A stretch of DNA of 37,653 nt from a virus. Positions within the stretch are counted from its first letter, which is position 1; the number at the start of each line of letters is the position of its first letter. Of this stretch, positions 1-7,243 are shown in pieces. The translations under genes were made by a program, and so were the position numbers. Below the pieces are notes generated by a model. The model was not told where the DNA came from, did not search any database, and saw only the letters and a list, made by a program, of their open reading frames with translations. The stretch covers positions 1 through 37,653 of the IMG/VR virus record IMGVR_UViG_3300017963_000486; one strand, written 5' to 3'.

Positions 1-105
1 GGAAATATCATATGTCATGTTGATAAAGTCCGATACAATAAAAGCAACACTACAATATTGTTGCAATTTAATGATATAGATTTAACAATACAGGAGACAC
101 AATGA
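1..105 (+). CDS. C-terminal end of an upstream gene (partial)
   Basis: An open frame enters from the left edge and reads 34 residues before a TGA at 103-105. The stop overlaps the ATG of the dUTPase gene (ATGA at 102-105), the same stop/start arrangement used throughout this window, which supports it as a real gene end. The visible tail, ending in FNDIDLTIQETQ, has no motif I recognise. Its function cannot be given from this fragment. Confidence 0.7.
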   Translation, partial: GNIICHVDKVRYNKSNTTILLQFNDIDLTIQETQ

Positions 106-593
106 TCAAGAGGTTGAGTAATTTTATAAAAAGAAGGGTGCATCGGTGGTTGTTTACTTATGACTATCAATTTATATTGGATGAGAATGCCAGAAAACCA
201 ATTCGTATGTTCAAAAATGATGCAGGATATGATCTATATGTTTCAGAACATAAAGTGGTGCATGCAAAAAGTATGGTCAATGTTCCAACTGGTGTGTATT
301 GTATAAGTCAGATCCCAGCATGGATTTTTTTGACAGGAAGGTCATCGACTTTAATGAAACATGGAGTTTTAATAAATGATGGTGTAATAGATGGGGATTA
401 TACTGGAGAGTTGTTTATTAAAGTTTATAATCCAAAGGATGAAAGTGTATTGATACCTAAGGGCATGAGGATAGCTCAAATTATTGTATTACCACATACC
501 AGAATAAATTTTAAGTTCAAGAATAGAAACAAAAAGTTTAAAACTCTCAGGGGTGCAAGAGGGGATCAAGGATTTGGTTCTACAGGAGAATGA
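102..593 (+). CDS. dut: dUTPase (deoxyuridine 5'-triphosphate nucleotidohydrolase)
   Basis: Hydrolyses dUTP to dUMP and pyrophosphate, which limits uracil incorporation and feeds dTMP synthesis. All five motifs of the trimeric dUTPase family are visible: NDAGYDLYVS (residues 39-48), GRSSTL (79-84), a uracil-pocket hairpin around GVIDGDYTGEL (94-104) with Asp98 and Tyr100, PKGMRIAQIIVLP (119-131), and the C-terminal RGARGDQGFGSTG (150-162) that closes over the substrate. At 163 residues it is slightly longer than usual because of a basic N-terminal extension of about 20 residues. The ATG has a good AGGAG site about 7 bases upstream and overlaps the preceding stop. The gene sits just before the replication genes, as expected for phage nucleotide metabolism. 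Confidence 0.95.
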   Translation: MIKRLSNFIKRRVHRWLFTYDYQFILDENARKPIRMFKNDAGYDLYVSEHKVVHAKSMVNVPTGVYCISQIPAWIFLTGRSSTLMKHGVLINDGVIDGDYTGELFIKVYNPKDESVLIPKGMRIAQIIVLPHTRINFKFKNRNKKFKTLRGARGDQGFGSTGE

Positions 594-599
594 TGCCAA

Positions 600-1034
600 A
601 TGAGATTAATAGAATCATTTGATAAAAAAGTAGTAGATACTTATATTGAACTGGTGGTTAGCTACTATCGGGTTCATAATCAAACTACTGAAATTCATAT
701 TGATTCACTATTGGTGTTATACAGGTTTACAGGAAGTGATAAGTTGTTTAATGTAATATTTGACACTCATCATGGCTTATTGATTAAGTTGACCAGAACG
801 ATTTGTTTTAAATATGGGCAATATTTGTATGATGAGGATTATAATGAATTGTTGTCGATGTGTTATGGTGAATTTTACAGGAGAACTTTGTATTATAGTA
901 TTCCACCTCAGGCTCCATTTTCTAAATACGTAAAGTTGTATTTAAAAAGATGGTTGAATACTTATACTAAAGTAATTGTAAAAAAGAACAATAGAATAAT
1001 ATTGAATTGTGATAGGGAGTTAGAGTTTGATTAA
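600..1034 (+). CDS. Small protein resembling sigma factor region 2
   Basis: A 144-residue protein with no certain family. Residues about 55-123 follow the pattern of sigma-70 region 2: a helix rich in Leu/Ile (HHGLLIKLTRTICFKYG), an acidic 'DEDYNELL' helix where sigma factors carry 'eDLxQE', then an aromatic helix and 'PFSKYVKLYLKRWL', which resembles the 'FstYaxxxIrrxI' helix that contacts -10 DNA and core polymerase. No region 4 is visible; the last 20 residues are short and charged. Its stop overlaps the TTG start of the polymerase gene by 8 bases, so the two are probably translationally coupled. A divergent phage sigma factor (compare T4 gp55, which also keeps mainly region 2) is the best guess. 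The AGGAG at 584-588 is a little far from the start. Confidence 0.45.
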   Translation: MRLIESFDKKVVDTYIELVVSYYRVHNQTTEIHIDSLLVLYRFTGSDKLFNVIFDTHHGLLIKLTRTICFKYGQYLYDEDYNELLSMCYGEFYRRTLYYSIPPQAPFSKYVKLYLKRWLNTYTKVIVKKNNRIILNCDRELEFD

Positions 1035-3999
1035 TTTACATACAAAAACGTCTAAGGGTAGTTTTAATTCGATAATTAAAAATTCAGATCTAATGGGATT
1101 GCCAAGTAAGTTTATACCTGTAATTGATGATACGATGTTTAATGTTATTGATTTTTATAAAGAATGTAAGGCTAATGACAAAAGACCAATTATTGGGCTG
1201 GAGGTGTTTGAGTCATTTGGCAAGGCTGAAGATTTGATACAATATTATGGTAAGATTTATGGCAGGTTGTCATTAGTGGCCAAAGACTATTATGGTTATC
1301 AAAATTTGGTTAGAATAATGACTCATGCAAATAAGTATGGTTATTATAAGAAACCCAGAATTGATTTAGAGACTTTATATGAATACCATGGATCTTTATT
1401 TTGTTTTATTGATTCGATTAGTTCGATATTGACTTATCATATAATAAATAATAATGTTAGGGCTGCACATGAAGAGATAAAAAAGATTAAAACCATTTTT
1501 AAAGACAATTTATATTGTGTAGTATATGGTAATGCAAAACCTGATATCCGAGTAATAAGCTTCATGGAGGAGCATAGAGTACCATTGATTGCATCTAATA
1601 TTGTTAGATATATAAATAATTCGGATCAGCAGTATTGGAAGTACATATGGCACATCATTACCAATACTGCAATGACTGAACAAGTTGAATATCAGGATTT
1701 TAGTTTATGTGGGATAGAAAAGTTTATAGAGTGTGAATGGATTGATAGTGATAGTATACAAAATGTTTTTAAGTTAGTATCACAAATTGAAGATTATAGT
1801 CTAGATAGAAAAGAATTGTTGATACCTGATATGCAGATAAAAGATCGTGATTTTATAGAGAGTTTATATCAACAACTTGTGAATTTAGATCTAAATAGTC
1901 AAAAATATAGAGATAGATTAGATTATGAATTAAATACTATAATGCAGTTTGGTTACAAAGATTACTTTATACTAGTAAAGGATGTGATAGAATATGCGAA
2001 AAATAGGTTGTCTGGTTACATTAGTGCTGGTCGTGGTAGTGTTGGTGGTTGTTTGGTCGCTTTTCTTATGGGGATTACTAGAATTGATCCACTTAATCCA
2101 ATCGGCTTCGATTTAGAGATTCCATTTGATAGATTTTTAAATTCGGGTAGGAAAGTTATGCCGGATATTGATTTGGATTTTTTGCCACGTGACAGGTCAA
2201 AGGTTATTCAATATTTGAAGGATAAGTATGGTGATGATTGTGTAAAGAACATGATGACAGTTGTTACATTTGGTGCAAGGTCGTCAATTCGTGAGGTCTG
2301 TAGGATCTCTGGTACTTTAGATACTAATATAGAATTAATATTAAAATCCTTTCCTACAGATCAACAGTTGAATTTAGAGAGTTTAAAGGGAACAGAGATT
2401 TTTATACAAAATTCTCATGATCCGGTATTTATGAGTTCATATGAAATAGCTACTCATATAGAAGGATTAGCCAGAAACATTGGTGTACATGCGAGTGGTA
2501 TAGCCTTATCTGATAAGTCAATGGATGGAAATGTACCAATGTTTATTCATAATGACAGGGAAGTGACGCAATATGATCAAGATTCATTGGATTATATGGG
2601 AGTAGTCAAGCTTGATATTTTAGGTTTAAACATATTACAGATTATAAGTGATTGTTTGGATATGATAGATTTTGATATGGATAAGGCCAAATGGTTAAAT
2701 GCTATACCGGTTGATGATAATGACATTTATTGGTTCATTAGAAATAGTGATATTACAGGTGTGTTTCAATGGGACACGTATAACTATAGAAAAGTCATAG
2801 ATATGGTAAGACCTAAGAATTTTAAGGAATTGGTTGATCTCAATACATTGGGTAGGAGTGCTGCACTTTTATCAGGTTTGACTGATAAATACATAAAAAG
2901 AAAAGACAGGATAGAAAAAATTGATCCATTACATCCTCTACTGGAGGGATTGATGAATCAGACTTATGAATTACCCCTGTATCAGGAACAATTGATGTCA
3001 ATATTTGTAAATTTAGCAGGTTTTTCATCATCCGAGTCAGATGATGTAAGGAAGGCTATAGGTAAAAAGATCCCAGAATTAATGACAGAACAGAAACAAA
3101 GATTTATAACAGGCTGTAGTGCCAAGGGGATAAGTAAAGCTGAAGCTGATGAGATCTGGTTAATTATAGATAAGTTTAGTAAGTATACATGGAATTTAGG
3201 TCATGCCATGGCATATACTAGAATTTGTTATGAGACTGCATATCTGGCATGTAAGTATCCTAAAGAGTTTTACAGTGCTTGTATCAACAATATAGATAGT
3301 AGTGATGATGCCAATAGGTTTATATCAACTTTAAAAAAACGTAAAGTTCAAATTGTGAATTGTGATATTAATGAAAGTAAAGAGAATTTTATAGTAAAGG
3401 ATGGTATAGTGTATGCAGGATTTAGTGGATTAAAATATTTTAAAGAGAAAAGAATAAAAGCATTATTGGAATTGAGACAGATGGGATTTGATGATATAAA
3501 GGATTTTTGCAATAGAGTGCCCAAGAAGTTGATTAATAAGCAAGCTTTAGAGTCGTTATTTTGTGCAGGAGCATTTGATAAAATGATTAATATTGAAGAG
3601 GATATTGATATAATAGAAGATAGATTAGGAGTAGAAGTTGGAACATTAAAACACATCAGGTTGGATCAATACAAAAAATGTGGTAGAGCAACTATGTCAA
3701 TAGGTGATATTATGGACAGAATTTATCCAGTAGTTAGTAATCTAAGTAGTCAATCAAGTATAGAATTACCAATGTATGTTGCTAAAATTAAAGAGATTTA
3801 TACTAAAAATCATAAGAAGATGGCATTTACAGTATTGGAGGATCATACTGGTCAATATGAAGTAACGTGGTTTCCTGATAATTGGAAGGCCAGTAAATTG
3901 AAAGCTAAAGAATTGTATATGATTCGATTACAGCATAAAGATGGTTTGATCGGATTAGGTGCAGTTGAATATAGTAAAATTATAGAACATGAGGAGTAA
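1027..3999 (+). CDS. dnaE: DNA polymerase III alpha subunit (DnaE-type replicative polymerase)
   Basis: The replicative polymerase of the phage, 990 residues against about 1160 for cellular DnaE. The family-C palm is clear: SAGRGSVGG (333-341), the catalytic PDIDLDF loop (379-385, supplying two Asp) and the third Asp in VKLDILGL (Asp530). The GVFQWDT segment and a helix-hairpin-helix-like region near VPKKLINKQALESLF follow, and an OB-fold starts near residue 916. The N-terminal PHP domain is recognisable (residues 1-62, ending RPIIGLEVF) but has lost ligands: LHTKTSK replaces LHxHS and IDD replaces TDH. The start is TTG at 1027, preceded by AGGGAG at 1014-1019 with 7-base spacing, and it overlaps the upstream gene. 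Proofreading may come from the DnaQ-like exonuclease at 6229. Confidence 0.95.
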   Translation: MINLHTKTSKGSFNSIIKNSDLMGLPSKFIPVIDDTMFNVIDFYKECKANDKRPIIGLEVFESFGKAEDLIQYYGKIYGRLSLVAKDYYGYQNLVRIMTHANKYGYYKKPRIDLETLYEYHGSLFCFIDSISSILTYHIINNNVRAAHEEIKKIKTIFKDNLYCVVYGNAKPDIRVISFMEEHRVPLIASNIVRYINNSDQQYWKYIWHIITNTAMTEQVEYQDFSLCGIEKFIECEWIDSDSIQNVFKLVSQIEDYSLDRKELLIPDMQIKDRDFIESLYQQLVNLDLNSQKYRDRLDYELNTIMQFGYKDYFILVKDVIEYAKNRLSGYISAGRGSVGGCLVAFLMGITRIDPLNPIGFDLEIPFDRFLNSGRKVMPDIDLDFLPRDRSKVIQYLKDKYGDDCVKNMMTVVTFGARSSIREVCRISGTLDTNIELILKSFPTDQQLNLESLKGTEIFIQNSHDPVFMSSYEIATHIEGLARNIGVHASGIALSDKSMDGNVPMFIHNDREVTQYDQDSLDYMGVVKLDILGLNILQIISDCLDMIDFDMDKAKWLNAIPVDDNDIYWFIRNSDITGVFQWDTYNYRKVIDMVRPKNFKELVDLNTLGRSAALLSGLTDKYIKRKDRIEKIDPLHPLLEGLMNQTYELPLYQEQLMSIFVNLAGFSSSESDDVRKAIGKKIPELMTEQKQRFITGCSAKGISKAEADEIWLIIDKFSKYTWNLGHAMAYTRICYETAYLACKYPKEFYSACINNIDSSDDANRFISTLKKRKVQIVNCDINESKENFIVKDGIVYAGFSGLKYFKEKRIKALLELRQMGFDDIKDFCNRVPKKLINKQALESLFCAGAFDKMINIEEDIDIIEDRLGVEVGTLKHIRLDQYKKCGRATMSIGDIMDRIYPVVSNLSSQSSIELPMYVAKIKEIYTKNHKKMAFTVLEDHTGQYEVTWFPDNWKASKLKAKELYMIRLQHKDGLIGLGAVEYSKIIEHEE

Positions 4000-4073
4000 T
4001 GATGTTAAAAAGAAAAGAAATCACGCATATTGTTAATAGTAATGATAGAAAGGAGTGGAAACATGCCTCTTAA
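3999..4073 (+). CDS. Possible 24-codon leader peptide between polymerase and nuclease
   Basis: Two consecutive ATG codons (3999 and 4002) overlap the polymerase stop as TAATGATG and sit just after GAGGAG at 3991-3996. The frame reads 24 residues, is basic (MMLKRKEITHIV...) and ends at 4073, inside the start of the nuclease gene (ATG 4063). It may be a real micro-gene or simply couple translation across the 63-base gap. Length alone gives no proof of coding. Confidence 0.35.
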   Translation: MMLKRKEITHIVNSNDRKEWKHAS

Positions 4074-4968
4074 ATTTTTCATATGCCCAGATCAGACAAC
4101 TATTGGATTACAGGAGTGTTTAAAGGAGTGTAGGCTTAAGAAAAGGTGTTTGACCAAGCCAACACTTATGAAGTTATCTGAAGTTAGAGAATGGAAGGGT
4201 ATACCATCAGTAACCCAACTTTTGAATGGTACATATCAGTCTTTTTTAAGGATAACCAAGGATTATGCTGAAAATCCTGATAAAATGGCATACAGGTTAT
4301 TGGGTACAACAGTTCATGCAGGATTGGAACAGGTGGAGGATGAAACATTAATGGTTGAGTCCAGTAATGTGGGATCTGATGGTATAAGTGGTACATCCGA
4401 TTTGGTTGAGACAGAAGGTGATTGGAATATTTTAACTGATTATAAAACATCGGGGTCATATAAAGTAGCCAAAGCATTGGGTGCATATCAAAGGTGTAGG
4501 GATTCAGATACTGAAGTATATAAGCAGAAGACAGTAACAACAGTTGATGGTATGAAGATTACCAGATTGAAGGGTGAACCAAAGGTCATCAAAGAGTGGG
4601 CATTCGATATAGGAAAACAGGATTGTAAGGATTGGATATTACAACTTAATAAATATAGACTAGATTTTGAAGAGCAGGGTGTAAGAATTGATGAAATGAG
4701 GATACAGGCCATTATTAGGGATGGTGGTACAATTAATGCTAAAAATAATGGATTAGATAAGAATATTTATTTAATACCAATTCCTCACATGGATGATAGT
4801 GAAGTCAGGTCGTATTTTGAAAAGAAAAAGAGTGATCTAATGATAGCCTTAGATGTAGGAGATTGGGATACAAAGTGTAATGAAGAGGAGACGTGGAATG
4901 GTATTAAATGTGAAAGATTCTGTGAAGTAAGTGAATTTTGTAAGTTTATGGAGAATGAAGATGAATAA
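4063..4968 (+). CDS. Cas4/RecB-like PD-(D/E)XK nuclease with cysteine clusters at both ends
   Basis: A 301-residue nuclease of the Cas4/RecB/AddB type, probably acting in phage recombination or end processing. Core motifs: GTTVHAG (81-87, His85), Asp113 in SGTSDLV, LTDYKTS (124-130, Asp126 and Lys128) and QLNKY (194-198, the QxxxY motif). Cysteines are arranged CX10CX3CX5C at the N-terminus (Cys8, 19, 23, 29) and again, with identical spacing, at the C-terminus (Cys272, 283, 287, 293). Cas4 and AddB use one N-terminal and three C-terminal cysteines for a 4Fe-4S cluster, so metal or Fe-S binding is likely here. I chose ATG 4063, with AGGAG at 4051-4055, over an in-frame TTG at 4030 that lacks a good site. 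Its end overlaps the HNH gene. Confidence 0.85.
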   Translation: MPLKFFICPDQTTIGLQECLKECRLKKRCLTKPTLMKLSEVREWKGIPSVTQLLNGTYQSFLRITKDYAENPDKMAYRLLGTTVHAGLEQVEDETLMVESSNVGSDGISGTSDLVETEGDWNILTDYKTSGSYKVAKALGAYQRCRDSDTEVYKQKTVTTVDGMKITRLKGEPKVIKEWAFDIGKQDCKDWILQLNKYRLDFEEQGVRIDEMRIQAIIRDGGTINAKNNGLDKNIYLIPIPHMDDSEVRSYFEKKKSDLMIALDVGDWDTKCNEEETWNGIKCERFCEVSEFCKFMENEDE

Positions 4969-5344
4969 GATAAATGAAGACAAAATTAAAGAGAGTTTAG
5001 GTTTATTACCATCGGCTAGATTAAGAATTACTAAAGTTACAAATGGTTGGAATATCAGGGTGATTAAACCATCTATAATAAAGGATAAAAAGAATTTTTC
5101 CCAAATATTAAAGGATGCAGGACATAATTCAACGGTTTGTAGATGTTGTCATAAGAAGACTTATTGCCATCCACATCATATCATACCAAAGTCAGCAGGT
5201 GGACAGGATGATCCTGATAATGGTGTATTTTTATGTTTTGATTGTCATGTTGGTGATAATGCAGTTCATGATGGTAGATGGCAGATTGAGTCTATTGTAC
5301 ATCCTAATTTGATAAAAGAATTAAAAGAAAGGTATAAATTATGA
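4961..5344 (+). CDS. HNH endonuclease
   Basis: A 127-residue protein with a complete HNH/zinc core: a CxxC pair (Cys60, Cys63), the HHIIPKSAGG segment (72-81), Asn87 and the second pair LCFDCH (Cys92, Cys95, His96). This is the compact HNH form found in phages, acting as a nicking or cutting enzyme. ATG 4961 overlaps the end of the nuclease gene and has GGAG at 4950-4953; an in-frame GTG at 4931 would add 10 residues but has no comparable site. Placement between a Cas4-like nuclease and a RusA-like resolvase suggests a role in DNA processing, though it could be a free-standing homing endonuclease. It is far from the terminase, so it is unlikely to be the HNH partner used in packaging. Confidence 0.85.
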   Translation: MNKINEDKIKESLGLLPSARLRITKVTNGWNIRVIKPSIIKDKKNFSQILKDAGHNSTVCRCCHKKTYCHPHHIIPKSAGGQDDPDNGVFLCFDCHVGDNAVHDGRWQIESIVHPNLIKELKERYKL

Positions 5345-5877
5345 GCAATGAAGTTAAATATCCAATTTTACCATTTATATCGTATGGTACGATTGAGGAA
5401 GGTGGATTTTATTTTACTTTGCCATTTAGAGGAGTATCATTAAATCAGCATAAACAATTTCACCATGGTAGAGTCAAGTCATTGAGGGGTCAATATAAGT
5501 CGATAATTGATTTGGTAGTGGTTGCTTCAATGAAGAATATTTATATACGTCAATTTGATGAGAATGGATTAATATTAACAAAACCGGTGTTTGATAGTCC
5601 AATTGATTTGGTATGGATTTTGACGTTTATGGCTAAAAACACAAGGGATGTTTCTAATTATACACAAAAGATCTTATTGGATTCGATTGTTGAGATTGGT
5701 ATGATAGAAGATGACAATTCTAATTTTGTCAATAGTGATAAGACGATGTTTGGAAGTACAAAAGTTGATAGTATCACATGTTTAATGTTGGGCAATTTAC
5801 ATTCGCATAAATTTGTTAAAGCAGTACCACATACTAAGTTGGATAAAATATATAAATTTTTGGAGGTAAATACATGA
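5341..5877 (+). CDS. RusA-like Holliday junction resolvase, atypical active site
   Basis: A 178-residue protein recognised by the RusA-family signature: an N-terminal LPFRGVSLNQHKQ strand (27-39), then TRDVSNYTQKILLDSIVEIG (101-120) followed by MIEDDN (121-126). In RusA the pattern is RDxDN...K...D(A/S)L...G...DD, with acidic residues coordinating metal at the junction. Here Asp103, Asn106, Lys110, Asp114, Asp124 and Asp125 are present, but the second Asp of RDxDN is Ser105. It is longer than typical RusA (about 120 residues), with extra sequence at the C-terminus. The start overlaps the HNH stop as ATGA and its stop overlaps the next gene the same way. Resolving branched replication or recombination DNA before packaging fits its neighbours; activity is uncertain because of Ser105. 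Confidence 0.7.
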   Translation: MSNEVKYPILPFISYGTIEEGGFYFTLPFRGVSLNQHKQFHHGRVKSLRGQYKSIIDLVVVASMKNIYIRQFDENGLILTKPVFDSPIDLVWILTFMAKNTRDVSNYTQKILLDSIVEIGMIEDDNSNFVNSDKTMFGSTKVDSITCLMLGNLHSHKFVKAVPHTKLDKIYKFLEVNT

Positions 5878-6242
5878 TAGTAGTTTATTTAGCAGGCAAA
5901 CTTAGGGGTAATTGGTTTCAGAAGTGGATGAATATTAGGAGAATGAAAAGGATAGCTACTTATTTGTGGAAAAAGGGTATTGCAGTCTATTCGCCTCATT
6001 TAAATAGTGGCCATGTAGATTCAAAAGAGACTGATAAATTTGTATTACCTGCTAATATAGAGATGTTAAAAAGATGTGATGCAATATATGTAACAAAAAA
6101 ATGGGAAAATTCTCAAGGTACAAAAGATGAAATTGAAGTGGCGATGGCTGATAGAATTCCGATATTTTATAATTCAAAGACTTTAATTTTAAATTATGGT
6201 GCTAATAATATAAAAAGGAGGTGTAATTGTGGTCGTATATGA
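5874..6242 (+). CDS. Nucleoside 2-deoxyribosyltransferase-like protein (DUF4406-like)
   Basis: A 122-residue protein with the fold pattern of small nucleoside deoxyribosyltransferase relatives: a first strand VVYLAGKL (3-10), a helix, VYSPHLNS (38-45), the CDAIYVTKKWENSQGT segment (68-83) and a helix with Glu86 (DEIEVAMADRIPIFY, 85-99). In this superfamily the GT-x-x-E segment lies in the nucleoside pocket. Relatives in phages are thought to act on nucleosides or nucleotides, for example in base exchange or salvage, but substrates are mostly unknown. Its 3' end contains the ribosome binding site and start of the exonuclease gene. The family call is fairly secure; the reaction is not. Confidence 0.7.
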   Translation: MIVVYLAGKLRGNWFQKWMNIRRMKRIATYLWKKGIAVYSPHLNSGHVDSKETDKFVLPANIEMLKRCDAIYVTKKWENSQGTKDEIEVAMADRIPIFYNSKTLILNYGANNIKRRCNCGRI

Positions 6243-6840
6243 TGTAGAAACGATTAGACCTATAGCAACAGGGAATAAAAAATTGGATTCCAACTATCAG
6301 TATGCATCTGGATGGAAAGATTATAAAGGTATGGGAATATCAGTAGCATGCTTTTATGATTATAACAGTGATCACATATTTATTTATAAAGAAAGTGATT
6401 TTCAAGATGTGAATAGACTTAGAGAATTACAAAATCTTTTAAATGGAGTAGGTGTGATAAGTGGGTTTAATATTAAGAAGTTTGATAATGGATTATTGCA
6501 TGCTCATGGAATTGAAGTACCTATGGCAAAATGTTACGATTTGTTAGAGAATCTGTGGTTTGCTGTAGGTTTGGATCCACATAATTTTGATGTCAAGACT
6601 CATGGTGGTTATTCATTAGATAAAGTATTGGCTGTCAATTTTCGTGATGTACAAAAGACTATGAATGGTTATCATGCTCCATTCATGTGGCAGGATGGTA
6701 AGTACAATGAAGTTATAGATTATTGTAAAAATGATGTAATGGTAGAAAAAGCTTTATTGGATCGGATATTTCAAACTGGTGGATTAATAGATCCAAAGAG
6801 TAAAAAATTTGTGAGAATGTCAATACCAAGGGGATTCTAA
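6229..6840 (+). CDS. DnaQ-like (DEDD) 3'-5' exonuclease, probable proofreading subunit
   Basis: A 203-residue RNase H-like exonuclease. The three Exo motifs are visible: YDVET (4-8, Asp5 and Glu7), GFNIKKFD (79-86, Asn81 and Asp86) and YCKND (165-169, a YxxxD motif giving the DEDDy type). The short N-terminus means the catalytic strand starts almost at residue 1, typical of stand-alone phage exonucleases. The start is GTG at 6229 with a very strong AAGGAGGTG at 6215-6223, overlapping the preceding gene. The DnaE-type polymerase in the same block has no exonuclease domain, so supplying proofreading to it is the natural inference. A role in recombination or primer removal is the alternative. 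Confidence 0.85.
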   Translation: MVVYDVETIRPIATGNKKLDSNYQYASGWKDYKGMGISVACFYDYNSDHIFIYKESDFQDVNRLRELQNLLNGVGVISGFNIKKFDNGLLHAHGIEVPMAKCYDLLENLWFAVGLDPHNFDVKTHGGYSLDKVLAVNFRDVQKTMNGYHAPFMWQDGKYNEVIDYCKNDVMVEKALLDRIFQTGGLIDPKSKKFVRMSIPRGF

Positions 6841-7043
6841 TGGAAGATGATTTAGTTTCAGTTAATATTGAAAAAGTTAATAATGGTTATACAGTTGAGT
6901 ATGAACATATTGAGGGCATGTTTGTGTTCAATGATTTAAGTAAGGCATTAAAACATATAGACTCAACAATAAATAATATGTTTCAGGTTACAAAACCCAA
7001 GACATATACAGTTTATCAAGAAGATGATGGAGAGTATGATTAA
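6840..7043 (+). CDS. Hypothetical 67-residue acidic protein
   Basis: The start overlaps the exonuclease stop (TAATG). The protein alternates short strands (VSVNIEKVNNGYTVEYEHIEGMFVF) with one helix and an acidic tail (YQEDDGEYD). No motif is recognised. Context places it at the end of the replication block and probably in the same transcript. Confidence 0.7.
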   Translation: MEDDLVSVNIEKVNNGYTVEYEHIEGMFVFNDLSKALKHIDSTINNMFQVTKPKTYTVYQEDDGEYD

Positions 7044-7075
7044 AATAAATGCATATTAGGTAAGGAGGGATAATT

Positions 7076-7222
7076 ATGAGTTTATTAGATTTATTATTGA
7101 TTGTGGTTGCAGGATTGTGTGTGTTCATGTTCTGGTATTATAGAGAACCAAAAAATCCTAAAGATGATTTAGATCTGGATAAAAATAAAGTAGATCGTTA
7201 TTATAAAAGGTATAAACAATAA
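7076..7222 (+). CDS. Small single-pass membrane protein (48 aa)
   Basis: A 48-residue frame beginning at ATG 7076 with an excellent AAGGAGGG site at 7062-7069. Residues 3-22 form one hydrophobic segment (LLDLLLIVVAGLCVFMFWYY), followed by a charged tail rich in Lys, Asp and Arg. The N-terminus is short, so the charged tail is predicted to be cytoplasmic by the positive-inside rule. It fills the gap between two genes exactly, which supports coding. Phages carry many such proteins, including superinfection-exclusion and lysis-inhibition factors, but nothing here chooses among them. Confidence 0.75.
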   Translation: MSLLDLLLIVVAGLCVFMFWYYREPKNPKDDLDLDKNKVDRYYKRYKQ

Positions 7223-7243
7223 ATTAAAATAAGAGGTGTCAAA

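Noticed and set aside
2840-3656. Minus-strand open frames opposite the polymerase (and similar ones elsewhere, e.g. 17278-17703, 30200-30721)
   Set aside because: They mirror well-supported + strand genes, lack ribosome sites and show Ser/Leu/Ile-rich composition expected from the complement of AT-rich coding DNA.
4030-4062. TTG 4030 as start of the Cas4-like nuclease
   Set aside because: No ribosome site precedes it, while AGGAG at 4051-4055 is ideally placed for ATG 4063.
5115-5312. Plus-strand open frame inside the HNH gene (also 26415-26606 and 33957-34151)
   Set aside because: Each lies in another frame of a gene with clear motifs or context and has an unlikely composition rich in Ile, Met and Val.
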